64,000 nucleotides of DNA from Kribbella antibiotica (GTDB lineage Bacteria; Actinomycetota; Actinomycetes; Propionibacteriales; Kribbellaceae): the NCBI RefSeq assembly GCF_004349055.1, contig NZ_SMKX01000016.1:1-64000 (forward strand), written 5' to 3'. This document shows positions 49,801 through 59,364 of this stretch, in pieces. Made by a program: the position numbers and the translations under genes. Position 1 is the first letter of the stretch. Each line of letters starts with the position of its first letter. Below the pieces are notes generated by a model. That model saw only the letters and a program-made list of their open reading frames with translations, ran no database searches and was not told where the DNA came from.

Positions 49801-52800
49801 CCTCGCCGCCGAAGACGACGTAGCGAAGCGAGGAGGGGGCCGGGGTCAGGTTGTAGAAGGCCGACGGTGTTTGGTTGAGGACCGTGACGCCTTCGCGGAC
49901 GATCAGCTCCCACAGGTCGGCGGGTGATCGGCTCACCTCGAACGAGACGACCACCAACCGGCCGCCGGACAGCAGCGGCGCCCACAGCTCCCAGACCGAG
50001 AAGTCGAAGGACGCCGAGTGGAACAGCGTCCAGACATCGTCGGCGCCGAAGTCGAACAGCTCGTGACCTGCGCGCAGCAGTGCCACCACGTTGCGCTGCG
50101 GCACGACGACACCCTTGGGAGTGCCGGTCGAGCCGGAGGTGTAGATCACGTACGCCGGGCTGTCGGCGTACAGCGGTGTGATCCGCTCGGCGTCGGTGAG
50201 GTCGGCCGTCGGCAGCTCGGTCAGAGTGGAGTCGTCGAGCAGCACCACCGGCACTGCGGCGACCAGACCTGCGCTGAGCGCAGCCGAGGTGATCACGACA
50301 GTAGGGCCAGAATCCCTTAGCAGGAAGGCGATTCGCTCGGCCGGGTACGCCGGATCGATGGGCACAACCGCTGCCCCGGACTTGGCGACGGCGAGGATCG
50401 CGACGACCAGATCCATTGATCGGTCGAGGGCGACGGCAACCATCCGCTCCGGCCCGGCGCCCTGCGCCACGAGCTGCCGGGCGAGCTGATTCGCTCGGCT
50501 GTTCAGCTCGGCGTACGTCAGAGATCCGCCGGGACCGCTGACGGCAGGTGCCGTCGGCGTCTGCTGGGCCTGAAGCTCGAACAGCTGCGGCAATGTGGTG
50601 TCCGGGACCTCACAGGTCGCGCCGTTCCACCCTGTCACGAGCTGATTGCGCTCGTCGGGAGCGAGCAGCTGGACCTGGCCGATCGGCGTGCGCGGATCCC
50701 CGGTGACCACAGTCAGCAGCCGGATCAACCGGTCGAGGATCAGGTCCGCCGTACCGGGGTCGAAGATGTCGGAGTTGTACTCCAGCGCGAGCTCGATCCC
50801 GCTGCCGTCGCCATGCTCGGTCAGGTAGAACGTCAGGTCGAACTTCGCGGCACCGAGCTCGACGGTCTCCGCGCTCATCCGCAACCCGGGCAGCTCGGCA
50901 TCGACCCGCTCCGGGTTGCCTGCGGCAAGCATCACCTGGAACAGGGGGTGATGGGCCGGCGACCGCTCCGGGTTCAGCGCCTCGACCAGGCGCTCGAACG
51001 GAAGGTCCTGGTGCGCATACGCCGCGAGGTCGGTTTCACGGACGCGAGCCAGCAGTTCGGTGAAGGCCGGGTCGCCGGAGGTGTTGGCGCGCAGGACAAG
51101 CGTGTTGACGAAGAAGCCGATCAGATCGTCGAGCGCATGGTCGTCGCGCCCGGCTACCGGCGTACCGATGGGGATGTCCGTGCCCGCCCCGAGCCTGGTC
51201 AGCAACGCCGCGAGCGCCGCCTGGATGACCATATAGGTGGTCGCCTGCTCGTCCTTGGCCAGCGCACCGATCGCCTTGTGGAGTTGGCCGCCGAGCTCAT
51301 GGGCAATGGTTTCACCGCGATAGCTGCGGATTGCGGGCCGCGGCCGATCGACCGGCAGCTCCAACAGTTCGGGCAGCTCGTGCAGGGTCTGTCGCCAGTA
51401 GTCCAACTGGTTTGCTGTCAGGCTCGCCGGATCATCGGGATCGCCCAAGAGCTCGCGCTGCCACAGGGTGTAGTCGGTGTAGGTCACCGACAGCGGAGTC
51501 CAGTACGGCGGATGGCCGGCCGCCCGTGCCTCGTACGCCGCGACGAAGTCCCGGACCAGCGGAGTGAGCGACCAGCCGTCGCCGACGATGTGGTGCACGA
51601 CAAACACCAGCACATGCTCGTTGTCGTCGAGCTGGAACAGCCTCGCCCGGACCGGAAGCTCGGTCAGATCGATCGCAGCGCGCGCCACCGATCGCAGCGC
51701 CGCGGCGAGCTCTGCTTCCGGGAGCACTGTGGTGGGCATGGCGAGGCTGATCTCGTCCATGGTCAAGACCCGCTGCTGCGGCGAGCCGTCGACCTCCGTG
51801 AAGACGGTACGCAGACTCTCGTGCCGGTTGAGTAGATCGCCCAAACCGGCTCGCAGCGCGTCGGCGTCGAGCCTGCCCGAGAACCGGACCACGAGGGGCA
51901 GGTTGTAGGCCGCGCCCACCTGGTTCAGGCGGTCGAGAAACCACAACCGCGTCTGCGCGGAGGACAGCGGCACAACGTCCGGTCGTGCTGCCGGGACGAG
52001 CGGCGGGCGCGCGGTGACGCTGCGGTCGAGCGCGGCAGCGATTCCCACGACTGTCGGGGTGTCGAACAGGTCCCAGATGGACAGCTCGGCACCGGCTTCT
52101 TTGCGCACCCGCGAGACCAGCCGGGTCGCCAGCAGCGAGTGCCCGCCCAGCTCGAAGAAGTTGTCGTCGATCCCGACCCGATCCAGGCCCAGGATCTCGG
52201 CGAACAAGTGGCAGAGCAGTTCCTCGCGCGGTGTTCGCGGCTCCCGCCCGGACGTTTCGACGGCGAACTCGGGGGCCGGTAGTGCACGGCGGTCGAGCTT
52301 GCCGTTCGCGGTCAACGGCAGTTCGGCCAGTACGACGAAACCGGCCGGGACCATGTAGTCGGGAACCAGCGCGGCCACGTGGTCGCGCAAGGCCAGCACG
52401 TCGACGAGACTGCCTGCTGCGGGGACGACGTACGCGGCCAGTTGCTTGCCGATGGCAACGTCGCGGGCGAGGACCGCGACCTGGGCGACGGCGGGGTGCC
52501 GGGCGAGCACGCTCTCGATCTCGCCCAGCTCGATCCGGAAGCCGCGAATCTTCACCTGGTCGTCGGAGCGGCCGAGGAAGTCCAGCTCGCCTTGGGCGTT
52601 CCAGCGGACCAGGTCACCGGTGCGGTACATCCGGGTGCCGGCGGGTCCGAAGGGGTCCGCGACGAAGCGGGACGCGGTGAGCTCCGGGCGGTCCAGGTAT
52701 CCGCGGGCCACCTGGATTCCGGCGACGTACAGCTCGCCGACCACGCCGGGCGGGACGAGCGCCAGGCTGGTATCCAGAACGTAGACCTGGGTGTTGTCGA

Positions 52801-55177
52801 TGGGCTTGCCGATCGACGCGACCTCCGGCCAGTCCGCCACCTTCAAGGGCATGACGGCCGCTGTGACCACGTGCGTCTCGGTCGGTCCGTAGTAGTTGTG
52901 CAGCCGTCGGCCGGGGACCCGCTCGTAGAAGTCGCGGACCACCTGGCTCAGGCCGAGAGCTTCACCGGCCTGCATCACGTCGGTCAGCTCCGGGAGCTTG
53001 CGACCACGAGCCAGGGCTGCCTCAGCCAGACCTTCCAGCACTGGGTTCGGGGCGAAGAGTTCGGCGGCGTGCTGAGTCTCGAACCAGTCAGCCAGTTGGT
53101 CATGGTCGAGCCGGGTCTCACTCGAGGTCACCACCAGCGTCTTGCCGAACAGCAATGCGGAAAGGATCTCCTGCGCGGCAGCATCGAAGCTGAGCGCAGC
53201 GAACTGCGCGGTCCGCAGACCGGGTCGGTCGACCGGCAGATTGCGGGCATTCCAGGTCATCAAGTTGACCAAGGCAACAGCCGGCAGGCTGACCCCCTTC
53301 GGCCGCCCGGTCGAGCCCGACGTGTAGATCACGTACGCCGGATGCGCCGCGACCAGCTCGCCGCGACGATCGGCATCCGTGATCGAACTGGCGTCGTACG
53401 ACGCATGGAGTGCGACCGTCGCGTCGTCATCCAGCACCACGGCTGCACTCAGCTGGTGGCCGGCCGGGATCAGCGCGACGGTTTCGGCCGCTGCGAGGAT
53501 GACCACCGGGCGGGCGTCGGTAAGCATGAAGGCGATGCGGTCGGCGGGGTAGGCCGGGTCGATGGGGAGGTAGGCCCCGCCCGCTTTGAGGACTGCGAGG
53601 GTTGCTACGACCAGGTCGAGAGAGCGGGGTAGCACCAGGGCTGCGAGTTGTTCGGGGCCGACACCGCACCCGATCAGGCGCCGGGCGAGCTGGTTCACGC
53701 GGGCGTCCAGCTCGGCGTACGTGAGAGTCTGGTCCTCGAAGATCACCGCCTGCCGGCCGGGCGTTCGGGCGACCTGCGCCTCGAACATGTCTGGCAGGGT
53801 GTGGTCGGCGAGCGGCCGGGCGGTGTCGTTCCACTCGACCAGCAGGCGGGCGCGCTCCGCGGCGGTCAGCAGGTCGACCCGGCCGATCGGGGTGTCGGCA
53901 TCCAGCCGGACGAACGCTTCCAGGAACGCGCCGAACCGCTGCTCATGCGCCGCGATCTCGGCCTCGTCGTACAGGGCCGCGTTCCAGCCGAGCTCCAGGC
54001 GCAAACCGGTGGCGGTCGGCTCGCCGTACGCGACGACGGCGAGGTCGTCGACCGGGCCGGTCGAGAGCCCGTGCAGGGTGCCTTCGCAGTTGCCGAAGCC
54101 GACGCTCTGGCCGAACGGCATCACGTTCACCGACGGACCGAACGGCATCCCGTCGTTGCTCGAGATCCCGAGATCACGCCGGATGTCCTCGTACCGGTAC
54201 CGCTGGTGGCGGAACGCACCGCGCATCTCGGCCGACGTTCGCCGTACCGCCTCGGCCAAGGTGTCGCCGGGCCGCAGCTCGGTGCGGATCGGCACGATGT
54301 TCGACATCATCCCGGGGACCGACCTGGCCTGCCGGCCCACGCGAGCCGGGACCGGAAGCTCGACGACCGCTTCGGCCGAGCCCGCCATCCGCGCGACATA
54401 GACGGCGACCGCCGTCGACAGCACGGTCGGCCAGCTGGTGCCGATCTCGCGGCTCACCTCCAGCAGTCGCGAGGCGGTCTCGCCGCTGAGGTCGGCCGCA
54501 TGCCACACCGGGCGCCGCTCACGCGTAGGTCGGCGGCGGGTCAGCCGCGCGGTCTCGGCCCGGTCGCTCAGCCGGTCGATCCAGTACTGCCGGTCGACGT
54601 CGAGTCGGTCGGACTCGCGGTACCGGCGGTCCTCCTCCAGCAGCAGCGCGAACGGCGGGAACGGACCGACCTCGGCCGGACCGGCGCCGGTCAACTCGGT
54701 GTAGATGCTCGCGACCCGCCGCACCATCAGCAGCCCGCTGAATCCGTCGGCGCCGATGTGGTGACTCCGGTAGTACCAGAACACCCGAGTGTCGGACAGG
54801 CGGTAGATGCGGGTCGCGAACAGCAGCCCGGCGGCCAGATCCGCAGGCTCGGCGAAATCAACCCGCATCAGCTCCTGCGCTGACGCCTCCGGATCGTCCG
54901 CAGCGCTTACATCAACCACCGGTACGGCGACATCCTCGGCGCCGGTGAAGACCTGATACGGCTCCCCGTCGTGCGCACCGAATCGCCGGTGCAGGGTCTC
55001 CGCCTCAAGCATTCCCTGCCGGACCGCGGCAGCCAGAACGCCTGCATCGACCGGACCTCGGACGTCGACGTACGAGCCGATCGTGAAGGCTTCGGATCGG
55101 GCAGCCAGCTGCTGGGCGAACCAAATTCCCCGTTGGGGTGCCGACAGCGGCAACTGGCCTTGGGCGGGCTGAACCAT
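34808..55177 (-). CDS. NRPS1: five-module initiating synthetase
   Basis: A 6789-residue synthetase with modules 1-5. I start at the ATG at 55177 ([15 protein letters not shown]) because GAGGGGG lies 11 bases upstream; a GTG eight codons earlier is less likely. Module 1: EntF-like C domain (10-435, HHIGADG), A with unassigned code DAQFMAYVV, T (GGHS). Module 2: LCL C, Thr A (DFWNVGMVH), T, E. Module 3: DCL C, Ser A (DVWHISLVD) with an FkbM-type insert at about 3410-3680, T, E. Module 4: DCL C, Thr A (DFWSVGMVH), T. Module 5: C with HHIAGDAWS, Asn A (DLTKVGEVG), T, E, ending in an acidic tail. It starts the peptide as X-D-Thr-D-Ser(OMe)-Thr-D-Asn. Codes were read by eye. Confidence 0.95.
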   Translation of the reverse strand: MVQPAQGQLPLSAPQRGIWFAQQLAARSEAFTIGSYVDVRGPVDAGVLAAAVRQGMLEAETLHRRFGAHDGEPYQVFTGAEDVAVPVVDVSAADDPEASAQELMRVDFAEPADLAAGLLFATRIYRLSDTRVFWYYRSHHIGADGFSGLLMVRRVASIYTELTGAGPAEVGPFPPFALLLEEDRRYRESDRLDVDRQYWIDRLSDRAETARLTRRRPTRERRPVWHAADLSGETASRLLEVSREIGTSWPTVLSTAVAVYVARMAGSAEAVVELPVPARVGRQARSVPGMMSNIVPIRTELRPGDTLAEAVRRTSAEMRGAFRHQRYRYEDIRRDLGISSNDGMPFGPSVNVMPFGQSVGFGNCEGTLHGLSTGPVDDLAVVAYGEPTATGLRLELGWNAALYDEAEIAAHEQRFGAFLEAFVRLDADTPIGRVDLLTAAERARLLVEWNDTARPLADHTLPDMFEAQVARTPGRQAVIFEDQTLTYAELDARVNQLARRLIGCGVGPEQLAALVLPRSLDLVVATLAVLKAGGAYLPIDPAYPADRIAFMLTDARPVVILAAAETVALIPAGHQLSAAVVLDDDATVALHASYDASSITDADRRGELVAAHPAYVIYTSGSTGRPKGVSLPAVALVNLMTWNARNLPVDRPGLRTAQFAALSFDAAAQEILSALLFGKTLVVTSSETRLDHDQLADWFETQHAAELFAPNPVLEGLAEAALARGRKLPELTDVMQAGEALGLSQVVRDFYERVPGRRLHNYYGPTETHVVTAAVMPLKVADWPEVASIGKPIDNTQVYVLDTSLALVPPGVVGELYVAGIQVARGYLDRPELTASRFVADPFGPAGTRMYRTGDLVRWNAQGELDFLGRSDDQVKIRGFRIELGEIESVLARHPAVAQVAVLARDVAIGKQLAAYVVPAAGSLVDVLALRDHVAALVPDYMVPAGFVVLAELPLTANGKLDRRALPAPEFAVETSGREPRTPREELLCHLFAEILGLDRVGIDDNFFELGGHSLLATRLVSRVRKEAGAELSIWDLFDTPTVVGIAAALDRSVTARPPLVPAARPDVVPLSSAQTRLWFLDRLNQVGAAYNLPLVVRFSGRLDADALRAGLGDLLNRHESLRTVFTEVDGSPQQRVLTMDEISLAMPTTVLPEAELAAALRSVARAAIDLTELPVRARLFQLDDNEHVLVFVVHHIVGDGWSLTPLVRDFVAAYEARAAGHPPYWTPLSVTYTDYTLWQRELLGDPDDPASLTANQLDYWRQTLHELPELLELPVDRPRPAIRSYRGETIAHELGGQLHKAIGALAKDEQATTYMVIQAALAALLTRLGAGTDIPIGTPVAGRDDHALDDLIGFFVNTLVLRANTSGDPAFTELLARVRETDLAAYAHQDLPFERLVEALNPERSPAHHPLFQVMLAAGNPERVDAELPGLRMSAETVELGAAKFDLTFYLTEHGDGSGIELALEYNSDIFDPGTADLILDRLIRLLTVVTGDPRTPIGQVQLLAPDERNQLVTGWNGATCEVPDTTLPQLFELQAQQTPTAPAVSGPGGSLTYAELNSRANQLARQLVAQGAGPERMVAVALDRSMDLVVAILAVAKSGAAVVPIDPAYPAERIAFLLRDSGPTVVITSAALSAGLVAAVPVVLLDDSTLTELPTADLTDAERITPLYADSPAYVIYTSGSTGTPKGVVVPQRNVVALLRAGHELFDFGADDVWTLFHSASFDFSVWELWAPLLSGGRLVVVSFEVSRSPADLWELIVREGVTVLNQTPSAFYNLTPAPSSLRYVVFGGEALQFDRVQGWSDAGPQLINMYGLTEATVHTTYRVVDGGGSMIGAGLPTLQTYVLDEFLQPVPIGVRGELYVAGAQLARGYLNRPGLTAERFVANPFGPGRLYRTGDLVRWQAERDLEYLGRSDDQVKIRGFRIELGEVEAAVAKHPDVTQVAVIAREGRQLVAYVVGRALDPESLRATVTALLPEHMVPAAFVVLESLPLTTNGKLDQSALPAPDFSRVVVERAPRTKAEEILCALFAEVLGLETVGPDDNFFALGGDSIVSIQLVSRARRAGLRITPRAVFEQKTVAGLAAAAVLDDGADEPADAGVGEFPATPIMRWLAEQGGSSDRFSQWILLEVPAELRLAQVTAAVQAVVDHHDVLRLVAQPGQLRVAPVGTVDAWDRVRRVAGPIAPQIVQQELHAAQDRLAPADGVVIEAVWFDAGPDEPGRLLVVVHHLAVDGVSWRILLPDLASAWRQITEDAVPTLAPVGTSFRSWANLLSTHDRSAELPLWTDILRDPSTPLGARALDPARDRADRMRSHTLELPAAMTAALLTDVPAAFRAGTDDVLLSGLTLALARLTGDNRVLIDLEGHGREDLGGADLSRTVGWFTTLYPVRLAAGGVKHIKEQLRQIPDHGIGFGLNDQALSGLPRPEVAFNYLGRTGSLDADGWSLASETADIQPAPADLPATHALTINALVHDGILTATLSWPENLFTDQAIEDLARDWSDALTDLIASASSDGGLTPSDVPLVQLTQPELEALEADWPAIEDVLPLSPLQDGLLFHALYDEQGPDVYLVQLAVDLQGPLDATALQEAATELVRRHASLRAGFAATSSGRYVQVIRRELPLVWEHHDLSGLGETDRAAELTRLIEADRSRRFAIDGTPLVRFLLVRLGPDEHRLMMTNHHLVLDGWSSPLIARELFALYRGAELPRVTPYRDYLAWVADQDREASREWWRANLAGLEGPTLVAPPDPARIATTPDELIRSLPAELTTALTETSRRTGITLNTLFQTVWAVVLARLTGRDDVVLGVTVSGRPAELPGVESMIGLFINTVPVRVSLDPAGTLGDLFARVQEQQSALGAHDYVGLTELLQLVDADELFDTSFVFENYPIRSGADLELGADLRVTGIHGKDAAHYPLSLVVLPDDELRLRLIYRPDLFTRDAADQILDQFVRVLATAHDVPLGRVDVVSPAEHWNATDHEIPAVSLPELFEAQVRWTPSATAVVFEDQQLSYADLNARANQLARHLVALGAGPDQVVAIALPRSIALVVAILAVQKAGAAYLPIELDHPAERISFVLDEAQPVAVLVPAAETFTSRIPQVVLAADQLAALPADDLDAPAPDQASYVIYTSGSTGRPKGVVVSHRAVVNRLLWMQDTYRLQPADRVLQKTPFGFDVSVWEFFWPLLEGAVLVLARPDGHKDAEYLVDLIRRERVTVTHFVPSMLRAFLQEDGASDCVSLRDVICSGEALPAELRDEFFRVLDSRLHNLYGPTEAAVDVTAAECAPGSPVVPIGSPVWNTRTYVLDTALRPVGVGVIGELYLAGIQLARGYLGRTGMTAERFVADPFAPGRMYRTGDLVRWTTDGQLEYLGRSDDQVKVRGLRVELGEIESVLARHPGVTSAAVAVRDGSLTGYVVVDAPGLHRYAELTGIERHSLPNGMLVAARNRSNILFLYDEIFARREYLHGGVVIGDGAVVVDVGGHVGMFGLFAGSAARDVQVFAFEPIPELAGFYRLNAELHGINAVVTGCGIAATASQAEFTYYPEMSLLSGRYADEHAEQEMLARVVGSDDSDGVLAEVLTARLDSVPVDVELRTLSQVIREHGLTVIDLLKIDAEKGELEVLRGIEDQHWPLIGQIVAEVHDLDDRVAVVTELLESQGFAVTTEIPAGLEGTAMYQVSAIHPSRRHVTQPEPAPLSRWHSPDQVTAELTSYLEERLPEYMVPASWLVLDALPLSSNGKLDRKALPAPQRPLPTAGRAPRTRAEEILAGLFAEVLGLPTVGIDDSFFTLGGDSIISIQLVSRARRLGLRITPRQVFETRTVAELAKVAAADAGLTAARPSIASIGETPLTPIMRALFEHGRDVYGVSQSVFVSTPRDLAYDRLVSAFQVLLDHHDVLRSQFGPAWLIPAAGTRDAAELVTRIDVSALTADQRQTRYDEVAELAEKSLDPAAGVMMRADWFDAGPGEHGRLLIAVHHLAVDGVSWRILLADLAEVVAGNEIQPSGTSIRAWAHLMSAAELTDRTQAWVELIGTDDEPLTDRPLDHAIDVVATAVSHTSTVSTEQTGLLLTAVPAAVHGAVTDVLLSALAIAVGRGVLVDVEGHGRGGLRSSDVDLTRTVGWFTSIHPVRLDAAGNDPVGVLKQVKEVLRSVPDDGLSYGVLRYLGGQEALAELPQAQIGFNYLGRLPALDSDPGDWTAAPERDFLTGGTDPRMPLTHGLEITMVTRDYADGPRLEVTWTAAGQLWAPDEVAQLAAKWNRAIGELIEATQRPAAGGFTPSDFGLAAVTQREIATIEARWPRVADVLPLSPLQGGLLFHALFDQQGPDVYLVQLSVDLSGDLDVAALRAAAATLLRRHPILRTGFVSQDLSEPAQVVLDEVELPWHELAVDDSELERVTESDRTRRFAVAEAPLVRFTLLRLGADRFRFLMTSHHLVLDGWSGPLVARELFTLYQQGGDDQGLPEVTPYRSYLQWVAEQDQAEARAYWRELLAGVDEPTLVAAPDPTRTPVIPAEQLVSVPADLVARLTVVAREHQVTLNTLLQAGWAVVLGRLTGRTDVVFGVTVSGRPAELAGVESMVGLFINTLPARLSLAPDRSVADLLAGLQQQQAELIAHQHLDLTTIHQLAGADELFDTDFVFENYPADPGWELGPNLRITGLEGRDAAHYPLTLVVLPGDDLQLRLAYRRDLFDEQAAESVLHRILRVLKSFADDPAAQLAQVDVLEAVERSRVLEDWQTSIPEAAAATLPELFEAQVRRSPSATAVVCAGESLSYAELNARANQVARSLVAQGVTPGSLVGLVLPRSLDMVVAMLAVLKAGAGYVPIDPAYPAERIEFVLRDAAPAVVLTAIDGDGFVAENLTVEVGDTAYVIYTSGSTGTPKGVVVSHENVVSLFHATSELFDVGPDDVWTLFHSYAFDFSVWELWGPLLSGGRVVVVQRPEDLWELVVAEGVTVLSQTPSAVYSLTPAPSSLRYVVFGGEALQFERVQDWLDLGPQLINMYGLTEATVHVTHRVVDHGATTIGRGLPNLRTYVLDASLLPVPPGVTGELYVAGPQLARGYLNRPSLTADRFVANPFEPGRMYRTGDLVRWTADGELEYLGRSDAQVKLRGFRIELGEVEAAIARHPAVAQVAVVTREDGPGGRQLVAYVVADGTDPDTVRSMVAEVLPEYMVPGAIVFLDSLPLTTNGKLDRLALPAPEFRSSGRAARTPLEEILCGLFAEILELPSVAAQGNFFRLGGHSLLATRLISRVRAVLGVEVSIRDLFESPTPEMLAAAVNRGDQARPELVAAPRPDRIALSFGQSRLWTLQQLVGPSATYNLPLVLRLSGALDPDALQAALRDVVARHESLRTIVAEADGTPYQRILEPDEARPELVRSEGTPAAIAREPFDLAVDLPIRGNLLQTGADEHVLVLVLHHIAGDAWSLTPLARDLTRAYRERVAGREPGWEPLRVQYADFASWQRELLGRADDPNSLLSGQLEFWRETLAGVPEQLDLPVDRPRPSWPSHRGQTVSSVVGADLHQRLTELARDGHATLFMVLQTALAALLTRLGAGTDIPIGSPIAGRTDEAVDDLIGFFVNTLVLRTDTSGDPEFRELLDRVREADLAAYAQQDVPFERLVELIAPQRSAAHHPLFQVMLAFTAPADLETDLLDLKVSAEAAELGTAKFDLTFFVTERVEGIELALEFDTDLFDLGTAELILDRYLRLLAAVAEDPSVSIGRVDLLDAAERNRILHEWNDTTHEVPVTTLPDLFEAQVRRTPTAPAVADGNEELSYAELNDRTNQLARYLVKQGAGPERRVAVAVPRSTELLVALLAVTKTGAAYVPIDAELPAQRITFMLTDSAPVAVLATPDTASAVANSPAPVLVLDRALAAAFPSDDLNERDLRPGNAAYVMYTSGSTGTPKGVSIDHKALGHYLLWATDRYPGLAGASLVHSSVTFDLTITALFGPLICGGLVQLADLELTGDPAPAWLRQPTFLKVTPAHASLLTLVPGEFSPSSDLVVGGDQLLGESLRAWREQNPSAAIVNEYGLTETTVGNTELRLEPIDATPDGSIPIGRPGWNTNLYVLDDRLAPVPVGVPGELYLAGAQLARGYHGRTALTAERFVADPFGAAGTRMYRTGDLVRWNAAGEVEYLGRADDQVKIRGFRIELGEIETVLARHPAVDQVAVIARQDGPAERLLTAYLVGQIDIDAVRSYLAGFVPDYMVPAAFVVLDELPLTSHGKLDRKALPAPEFTGTTTGRAPGNWQERIFAELMAGLLGLDHVGVDDDFFALGGDSIISIQLVSRARGAGLGITPRIVFERKTVAGIAAVAVDLKDQPELVPDIGVGEVAAPPIMHWLHEQEGSADLFCQSVLLEVPATLNDDRLAAAVQQLIDHHDALRMIAHADPDAAWRIAVPPVGTVAGHEHVRRVDVTAVEDLTDVIEQELHAAQYRLSPANGAMIEVVRFDAGPDRSGRLLVVVHHLAVDGVSWRILLPDLVAALAGEVDLAPVGTSFRRWAEVLTEQALSDRRVSELALWTDILKETGPALGARPLDPQQDRLATLRSWTTEVPADVTAALLGEVPTTFGAGIDDVLLTALAVAVGGWRHSAATSAVVIDVESHGRAELGSDVSGTVGWFTSLYPVRLDPQQAGYAAVRAGGQAAGAALKRIKEQLRAVPDNGVGFGLLRYLNPETRSVLAELDRPQILFNYLGRADVLDIGGWSLAAEAVEPVAPDLPATHALSVNAVVQGGVLRARWSWPAGLFTEQRIQQLAQAWIDALAGLVSHAQVPDAGGHTPSDMPLVRLTQDDIDEFEEEV
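44130..44940 (-). other. FkbM-type methyltransferase inserted in the module 3 Ser adenylation domain
   Basis: Between motifs A8 and A9 of the Ser A domain lies an FkbM domain with [28 protein letters not shown] and [20 protein letters not shown]. Kutzneride KtzH is a known Ser A domain interrupted by a side-chain O-methyltransferase, so O-methylserine is the expected product; the downstream E domain would give the D form. Confidence 0.85.
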
Positions 55178-55256
55178 CCGGTCTTGATCCCCCTCGAACA
55201 CTCGCCGACACGCCTGATCCGCCCGCTACCGTAATCCGGCCGGAGGTCACGAAACG
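55178..55256. promoter_or_regulatory. Divergent intergenic region between NRPS1 and the thioesterase operon
   Basis: About 79 bases separate the NRPS1 ATG from the GTG of the plus-strand thioesterase. It must hold the ribosome sites of both genes (GAGGGGG for NRPS1; GGAGG at 55242-55246 for the thioesterase) and probably overlapping promoters. No clear -35/-10 consensus or operator palindrome was recognised. The arrangement suggests joint control of both halves of the locus. Confidence 0.5.
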
Positions 55257-56045
55257 GTGAACCTCGACCGGCATATGCTCGGCCCGTCCGCTCCGCCCGA
55301 CGACCTGGAGACTCCGCTGGTGATGAACCACGTCACGTTGGTCTGCCTGCCGTTCGCCGGTGCCGGAGCCAGTGTCTTCAGCCCGTGGCGCCGGCTGCGC
55401 AAGGACCTCGACGTCCGCGCCCTCCAGCTCCCGGGCCGCGAGAACCTGATCGACGACAAACCCTGTACGACGATCAGTGCCGCGACCAATGCGTTGGCCG
55501 ACGAACTGGCCGGCAAGGTGGCCGGTGGTGACGTGGTGCTCTTCGGGCACAGTCTCGGCGCGATCCTCGCCTTCGAGCTCGCGCGGCGGATCGAGGCCGA
55601 CGGGCACTACACCCTGCGGCAACTGCTGGTCAGCGGCTCGGCCGATCCGTGGTCGGTCCGGGTGGACCGCGCGACGGGATTGTCGGACGACGAGTTCGTC
55701 GCTCAGGTTCGCAAGCTGGCCGGCTACGACCACCCGGCCCTCAGCGACCCGGAGTTGCGAGAGCTGATTTTGCCGACGTTGCGGGCCGATGTGGAGATGC
55801 ACGAGGCCTATCGGGCTGAGCCTGCTGCGCGGATCTCGGCGCCGATCACGGCCGTTCTCGGTGCTGAGGACGCGCTGGTCTCAGCCGATCAGGCCAGTGG
55901 CTGGAAGGACGCGACCTCCTCGTCGTTCGAGCTCGCCTCGACGCCTGGTGGGCACATGTACCTGACCGAGGATCCACCGGCCGCCTTCGAGGTTGTCGGG
56001 GGTCTGATCGACACCGCCCACGGCCGGCAGCGCCGTACCGGGTGA
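55257..56045 (+). CDS. Type II thioesterase
   Basis: A 262-residue alpha/beta hydrolase of the type II thioesterase family, which removes wrong or stalled acyl groups from carrier domains. The GTG start is preceded ten bases upstream by GGAGG. Visible are LVCLPFAGAGAS, LQLPGRE, the nucleophile Ser99 in FGHSLGA, Asp205 in LGAEDALVS and His233 in TPGGHMYL, a complete triad. It is the first gene of a plus-strand operon with an SDR, a free-standing A-T protein and a carbamoyltransferase. Some TEII-like proteins instead shuttle aminoacyl groups between carriers, which would suit the trans-loading need of NRPS3 module 10; sequence alone does not decide this. Confidence 0.9.
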   Translation: MNLDRHMLGPSAPPDDLETPLVMNHVTLVCLPFAGAGASVFSPWRRLRKDLDVRALQLPGRENLIDDKPCTTISAATNALADELAGKVAGGDVVLFGHSLGAILAFELARRIEADGHYTLRQLLVSGSADPWSVRVDRATGLSDDEFVAQVRKLAGYDHPALSDPELRELILPTLRADVEMHEAYRAEPAARISAPITAVLGAEDALVSADQASGWKDATSSSFELASTPGGHMYLTEDPPAAFEVVGGLIDTAHGRQRRTG

Positions 56046-56869
56046 TGAGGCTCGATCAGAAGGTCGCACTTGTCACCGGGGCTGCCCGAGGTCTGGGGCG
56101 AGCTTGTGCGGTCGCGCTGGCAGCTGAGGGCGCCGACGTCGTGCTGGCTGATGTTGCCGGTGACGTGCCCGGGGTCCCGTATCCCCTCGGCACGGCGAGT
56201 CAGTTGGAGCACACCGCGCGGCTCTGCCGTGAGCACGGGGTGTCGGTTCTCGTACAGCAGGTCGACGTCCGCGACCGGGTCCGCGTTGATGAGGTGGTCG
56301 CGGCGGCGGTCGAGCGGTTCGGGCATCTCGACGTACTGATCAACAACGCTGGGATCGCTGCTCCGTCCGGGAGACCGGTGCACGAGGTGACCGAGGCCGA
56401 CTGGAGCCTGATGCTGGACATCAACCTGAACGGCGCCTGGCGGATGCTGAGCGCGGTGGCGCCGGTGATGGTGGCGCAGCGCGCGGGCAGCATCGTCAAC
56501 ATCTCGTCGACCGCGGGGCTGGTGGGCTATCGGAACTTCGCGGGATACGTGACCGCCAAGCACGGTCTGATCGGGTTGACCAAAGCAGCCGCGCTGGATC
56601 TGGCGCCACTGAAGGTCCGTGTGAACGCCGTCTGTCCAGGCTCGGTCCGGGACAGCGACTGGGTTGAAGGCCGGATGCTCGCGGCGATCGCGGACAGTCT
56701 GGGCATCGACGCCGCCGAACACGAACAGATCTTCGCCGCGGAACAACCCACCAACGCCCTGGTCGAGCCGGAGGATGTCGCCGCCACCACAGTCTGGCTG
56801 GCCTCCGACGAATCCCGGCAGGTGACCGGCTCCGTGGTCACCGTGGACGGCGGGTTCAGCACCCGGTGA
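56045..56869 (+). CDS. Short-chain dehydrogenase/reductase (SDR)
   Basis: A 274-residue SDR. The ATG overlaps the thioesterase stop by one base (TGATG); a GTG three bases earlier is possible. The cofactor motif TGAARGLG (residues 11-18), NNAG (100-103) and the catalytic Ser155, Tyr168 and Lys172 (YVTAK) are all present. An insert with VPYPLGTASQLEHTARL at about 44-60, between the second and third strands, resembles that of mycofactocin-coupled SDRs. The gene is coupled to the free-standing A-T gene by an overlap of four bases (GTGA). It may oxidise or reduce the residue carried by that protein, for instance at the threonine hydroxyl, but this is only inferred from context. Confidence 0.85.
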   Translation: MRLDQKVALVTGAARGLGRACAVALAAEGADVVLADVAGDVPGVPYPLGTASQLEHTARLCREHGVSVLVQQVDVRDRVRVDEVVAAAVERFGHLDVLINNAGIAAPSGRPVHEVTEADWSLMLDINLNGAWRMLSAVAPVMVAQRAGSIVNISSTAGLVGYRNFAGYVTAKHGLIGLTKAAALDLAPLKVRVNAVCPGSVRDSDWVEGRMLAAIADSLGIDAAEHEQIFAAEQPTNALVEPEDVAATTVWLASDESRQVTGSVVTVDGGFSTR

Positions 56870-59364
56870 CCACCGCGGCCCAAGGCACCCACGCGATCGC
56901 GGTCCCTGTCGATCCGACCGCACCGTTGTCTCTAGCCCCGGTCTGGCACGAGACCATCCCCACCGTCCGCGCCGACGCGCTAGCCTGGCGAACCCGCGAA
57001 CTTCGCCGACCGCTCGCGCCCGGTCAAGTCCAGCGCGCGCTTCTCGCCACCTACCTGGATGGCGCCGACCTGATCCTCACCACTGCCCGCTCCCACCTCG
57101 ACAGCCCCGCCCTCCACGCTCTTGCCACTGCCCAACCCGGCTTAGGTCTGAGCGGCGACGTCGACCTCGGCCCGCTGCCCGACGGCGACATCGACGCGGC
57201 AGTCCTCGCCGCGGTCGCCGTGACGCTGGCCCGGTACGACGGCCTGACCGAGGTCGTGCTCGCGGTAGTCGGCGCCGCCCTCGAAACGGTCGCCTTCAGC
57301 ATCGACGACGACCGGAAAGTTGATGAGCTGTTCGCCCGCTCGGTGCCGGATCGTCGCGCGGCGATTGTCGTGCAGCTTGATACCGGACTGGCTGTGGGTG
57401 CGGACTATGAGCCCGGAATGGTTACTGGGTTTGCGGTGACTGTGCAGGTGAGCCGCGGACCTGGGGATCGGTTGGTGGCTCGGGTGCGGTCGAGTGATGC
57501 TGCGCTGGCTGAGATGTTTGCGCGCCATCTGCCGACGGTGTTCGGGCAGCTGCGGACGGCCCGGTCGGTGGGCGACCTGCAGTTGCTGACCGCGGCTGAA
57601 GAGGCCGCGGTTGTTGAGCTCGGTGCCGGCCGGACGTTGCCATCTTTGCGTTGGGCAACCATTCCGGAGGCGATCGCGGAGCGGACTGCCGAGCATCCTG
57701 AGGCGCCGGCGGTTTCGTTCGAAAGTGTCACGCTGAGCTACCGGGAGCTCGACGAGCTCAGCACGCGGGTCTGTGCGGGGTTGCAGGCTCGAGGGGTCGC
57801 GCGGCGGGCGCGGGTTGGTGTCTGCCTGCCGCGGTCGGCTGAGCTGATTGCCATCCTGCTCGGCATCCTCAAGGCCGGCGCCGCCTATGTCCCGATGGAC
57901 CCCGACTATCCGGCCGACCGCCTGCACTACACAGCCGATGACGCCGAGCTGTCAGCAGTTGTCACGACCCAGTCCTTCCCCGGACACACGACGATTCACC
58001 CTCACGACCTTCTCGGCTTCACGCAGAAGACTCCTCGTCCGGAGTTCGGGGCGAAAGCCGACGATCCGGCGTACCTGATCTACACCTCGGGGTCGACCGG
58101 GCGGCCCAAGGGGGTTGTGGTCGGGCATCGGTCGGTGCTGAGCCTGGTTGAGGCGACACGGGGGTTTGCACTCGGACCGGGTGATACCTGGACACAATTT
58201 CACTCGGTGGCTTTCGACTTCTCGGTGTGGGAGATCTGGGGCTGCCTCATGACCGGTGGGCGGTTAGTGGTGGTGTCACCACTGACCGCACGTTCGCCGG
58301 ACGAGTTCTTCGCGCTGCTTCGCAACGAGCGCGTGACCGTGCTCAACCAGACGCCGACCGCCTTCGGGCAATTGGCCGGTGATCCAGGCGAGCTGGATGT
58401 GCGGTTGGTGATCTTCGGTGGCGAATCTCTCGATCCGCGCCTGCTGCTGGGCTGGTTCGATGCGCGGCCGGAGTCGGTCTGCCGACTGGTCAACATGTTC
58501 GGGATCACCGAGACCACGGTGCATGTGACGGCCGAGGAGCTGACCAGGCACAGCGCATTGACCGGCTCACGCGCTGTTGGGAAACCGTTGCCTGGTTGGT
58601 CGGTGGTGGTGCGCGACCCCGCAGGCCGGATCGTGCCGATCGGCGTACCGGGCGAGATCTGGGTCGGCGGTGTGGGCGTCAGCCAGGGCTACTACTGCCG
58701 CGACGAGCTGACCGCCCAACGGTTCGTTACCGACCCCACCGGTCAACGCTACTACCGCAGCGGCGACCTCGGGCGGCTGCTGCCGGACGGTCGGCTCGAG
58801 CATCTTGGCCGGATCGACGATCAGGTCAGCATCCGCGGCCACCGGGTCGAACTCGGCGAGATCTCCGCTGTCCTGCTGCAGGATCCACAGGTGACCGCAG
58901 CTGCTGTCATCGTGGCCGGTGGTCGCTTACTGTCCTTCGTCGTGACGAGCGATGATCCGCTCGCGATTCGCCGCCGGGCCGCCGGCATCCTGCCGGATTA
59001 CATGCTCCCGGCAACGATCACGCGCGTCGATCAGTTGCCACTGACAACCAACGGCAAACTGGACGTGGCGACGCTCGCCGCACTCCCCCGCTCAGCCCCG
59101 GTCCCGGTCCTGGCGGCATCGGACGGTCCGCAGCAGGACGCCGTACAAGTGATTTGCGGGGTGTGGAGTGAGCTACTCGGGGAGCCGGTCGAACCAACTG
59201 ACGACTTCTTCGAGCTTGGCGGCAACTCCTTGCTGGCAACCAAACTGGGGCTGGCCTTGAAGGCAGCAGGCTTCCCAGGGCTCCCGGTTCGGGAGCTCTA
59301 TCGACGACCAACGCCGGCGGGCGTGGCCGGTTACTACGGGAAAGGTACAGCGGACCCTTGCTGA
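56866..59364 (+). CDS. Free-standing NRPS adenylation-thiolation protein, Thr-type, with C-domain remnant
   Basis: An 832-residue protein. Residues 1-240 look like a degraded C-terminal half of a condensation domain: no HHxxxDG motif, but a recognisable closing segment (VGDLQLLTAAEEAAV). Residues about 270-740 form a complete A domain with [12 protein letters not shown] near 405, FDFSVWEIWG, YYRSGDLGR and the A10 lysine in TNGKLD. The specificity code by eye is DFWNIGMVH, matching the published threonine code. The T domain has GGNSLL near 785. It probably charges itself with Thr and delivers it in trans, either to the A-dead last module of NRPS3 or as a starter to NRPS1. It overlaps the SDR and the carbamoyltransferase genes. 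Confidence 0.9.
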   Translation: MTTAAQGTHAIAVPVDPTAPLSLAPVWHETIPTVRADALAWRTRELRRPLAPGQVQRALLATYLDGADLILTTARSHLDSPALHALATAQPGLGLSGDVDLGPLPDGDIDAAVLAAVAVTLARYDGLTEVVLAVVGAALETVAFSIDDDRKVDELFARSVPDRRAAIVVQLDTGLAVGADYEPGMVTGFAVTVQVSRGPGDRLVARVRSSDAALAEMFARHLPTVFGQLRTARSVGDLQLLTAAEEAAVVELGAGRTLPSLRWATIPEAIAERTAEHPEAPAVSFESVTLSYRELDELSTRVCAGLQARGVARRARVGVCLPRSAELIAILLGILKAGAAYVPMDPDYPADRLHYTADDAELSAVVTTQSFPGHTTIHPHDLLGFTQKTPRPEFGAKADDPAYLIYTSGSTGRPKGVVVGHRSVLSLVEATRGFALGPGDTWTQFHSVAFDFSVWEIWGCLMTGGRLVVVSPLTARSPDEFFALLRNERVTVLNQTPTAFGQLAGDPGELDVRLVIFGGESLDPRLLLGWFDARPESVCRLVNMFGITETTVHVTAEELTRHSALTGSRAVGKPLPGWSVVVRDPAGRIVPIGVPGEIWVGGVGVSQGYYCRDELTAQRFVTDPTGQRYYRSGDLGRLLPDGRLEHLGRIDDQVSIRGHRVELGEISAVLLQDPQVTAAAVIVAGGRLLSFVVTSDDPLAIRRRAAGILPDYMLPATITRVDQLPLTTNGKLDVATLAALPRSAPVPVLAASDGPQQDAVQVICGVWSELLGEPVEPTDDFFELGGNSLLATKLGLALKAAGFPGLPVRELYRRPTPAGVAGYYGKGTADPC

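Noticed and set aside
34808-55177. Lipopeptide start with a fatty-acyl ligase
   Set aside because: No acyl-CoA or acyl-AMP ligase and no free acyl carrier protein are present in the window; the first C domain alone does not prove an acyl starter.
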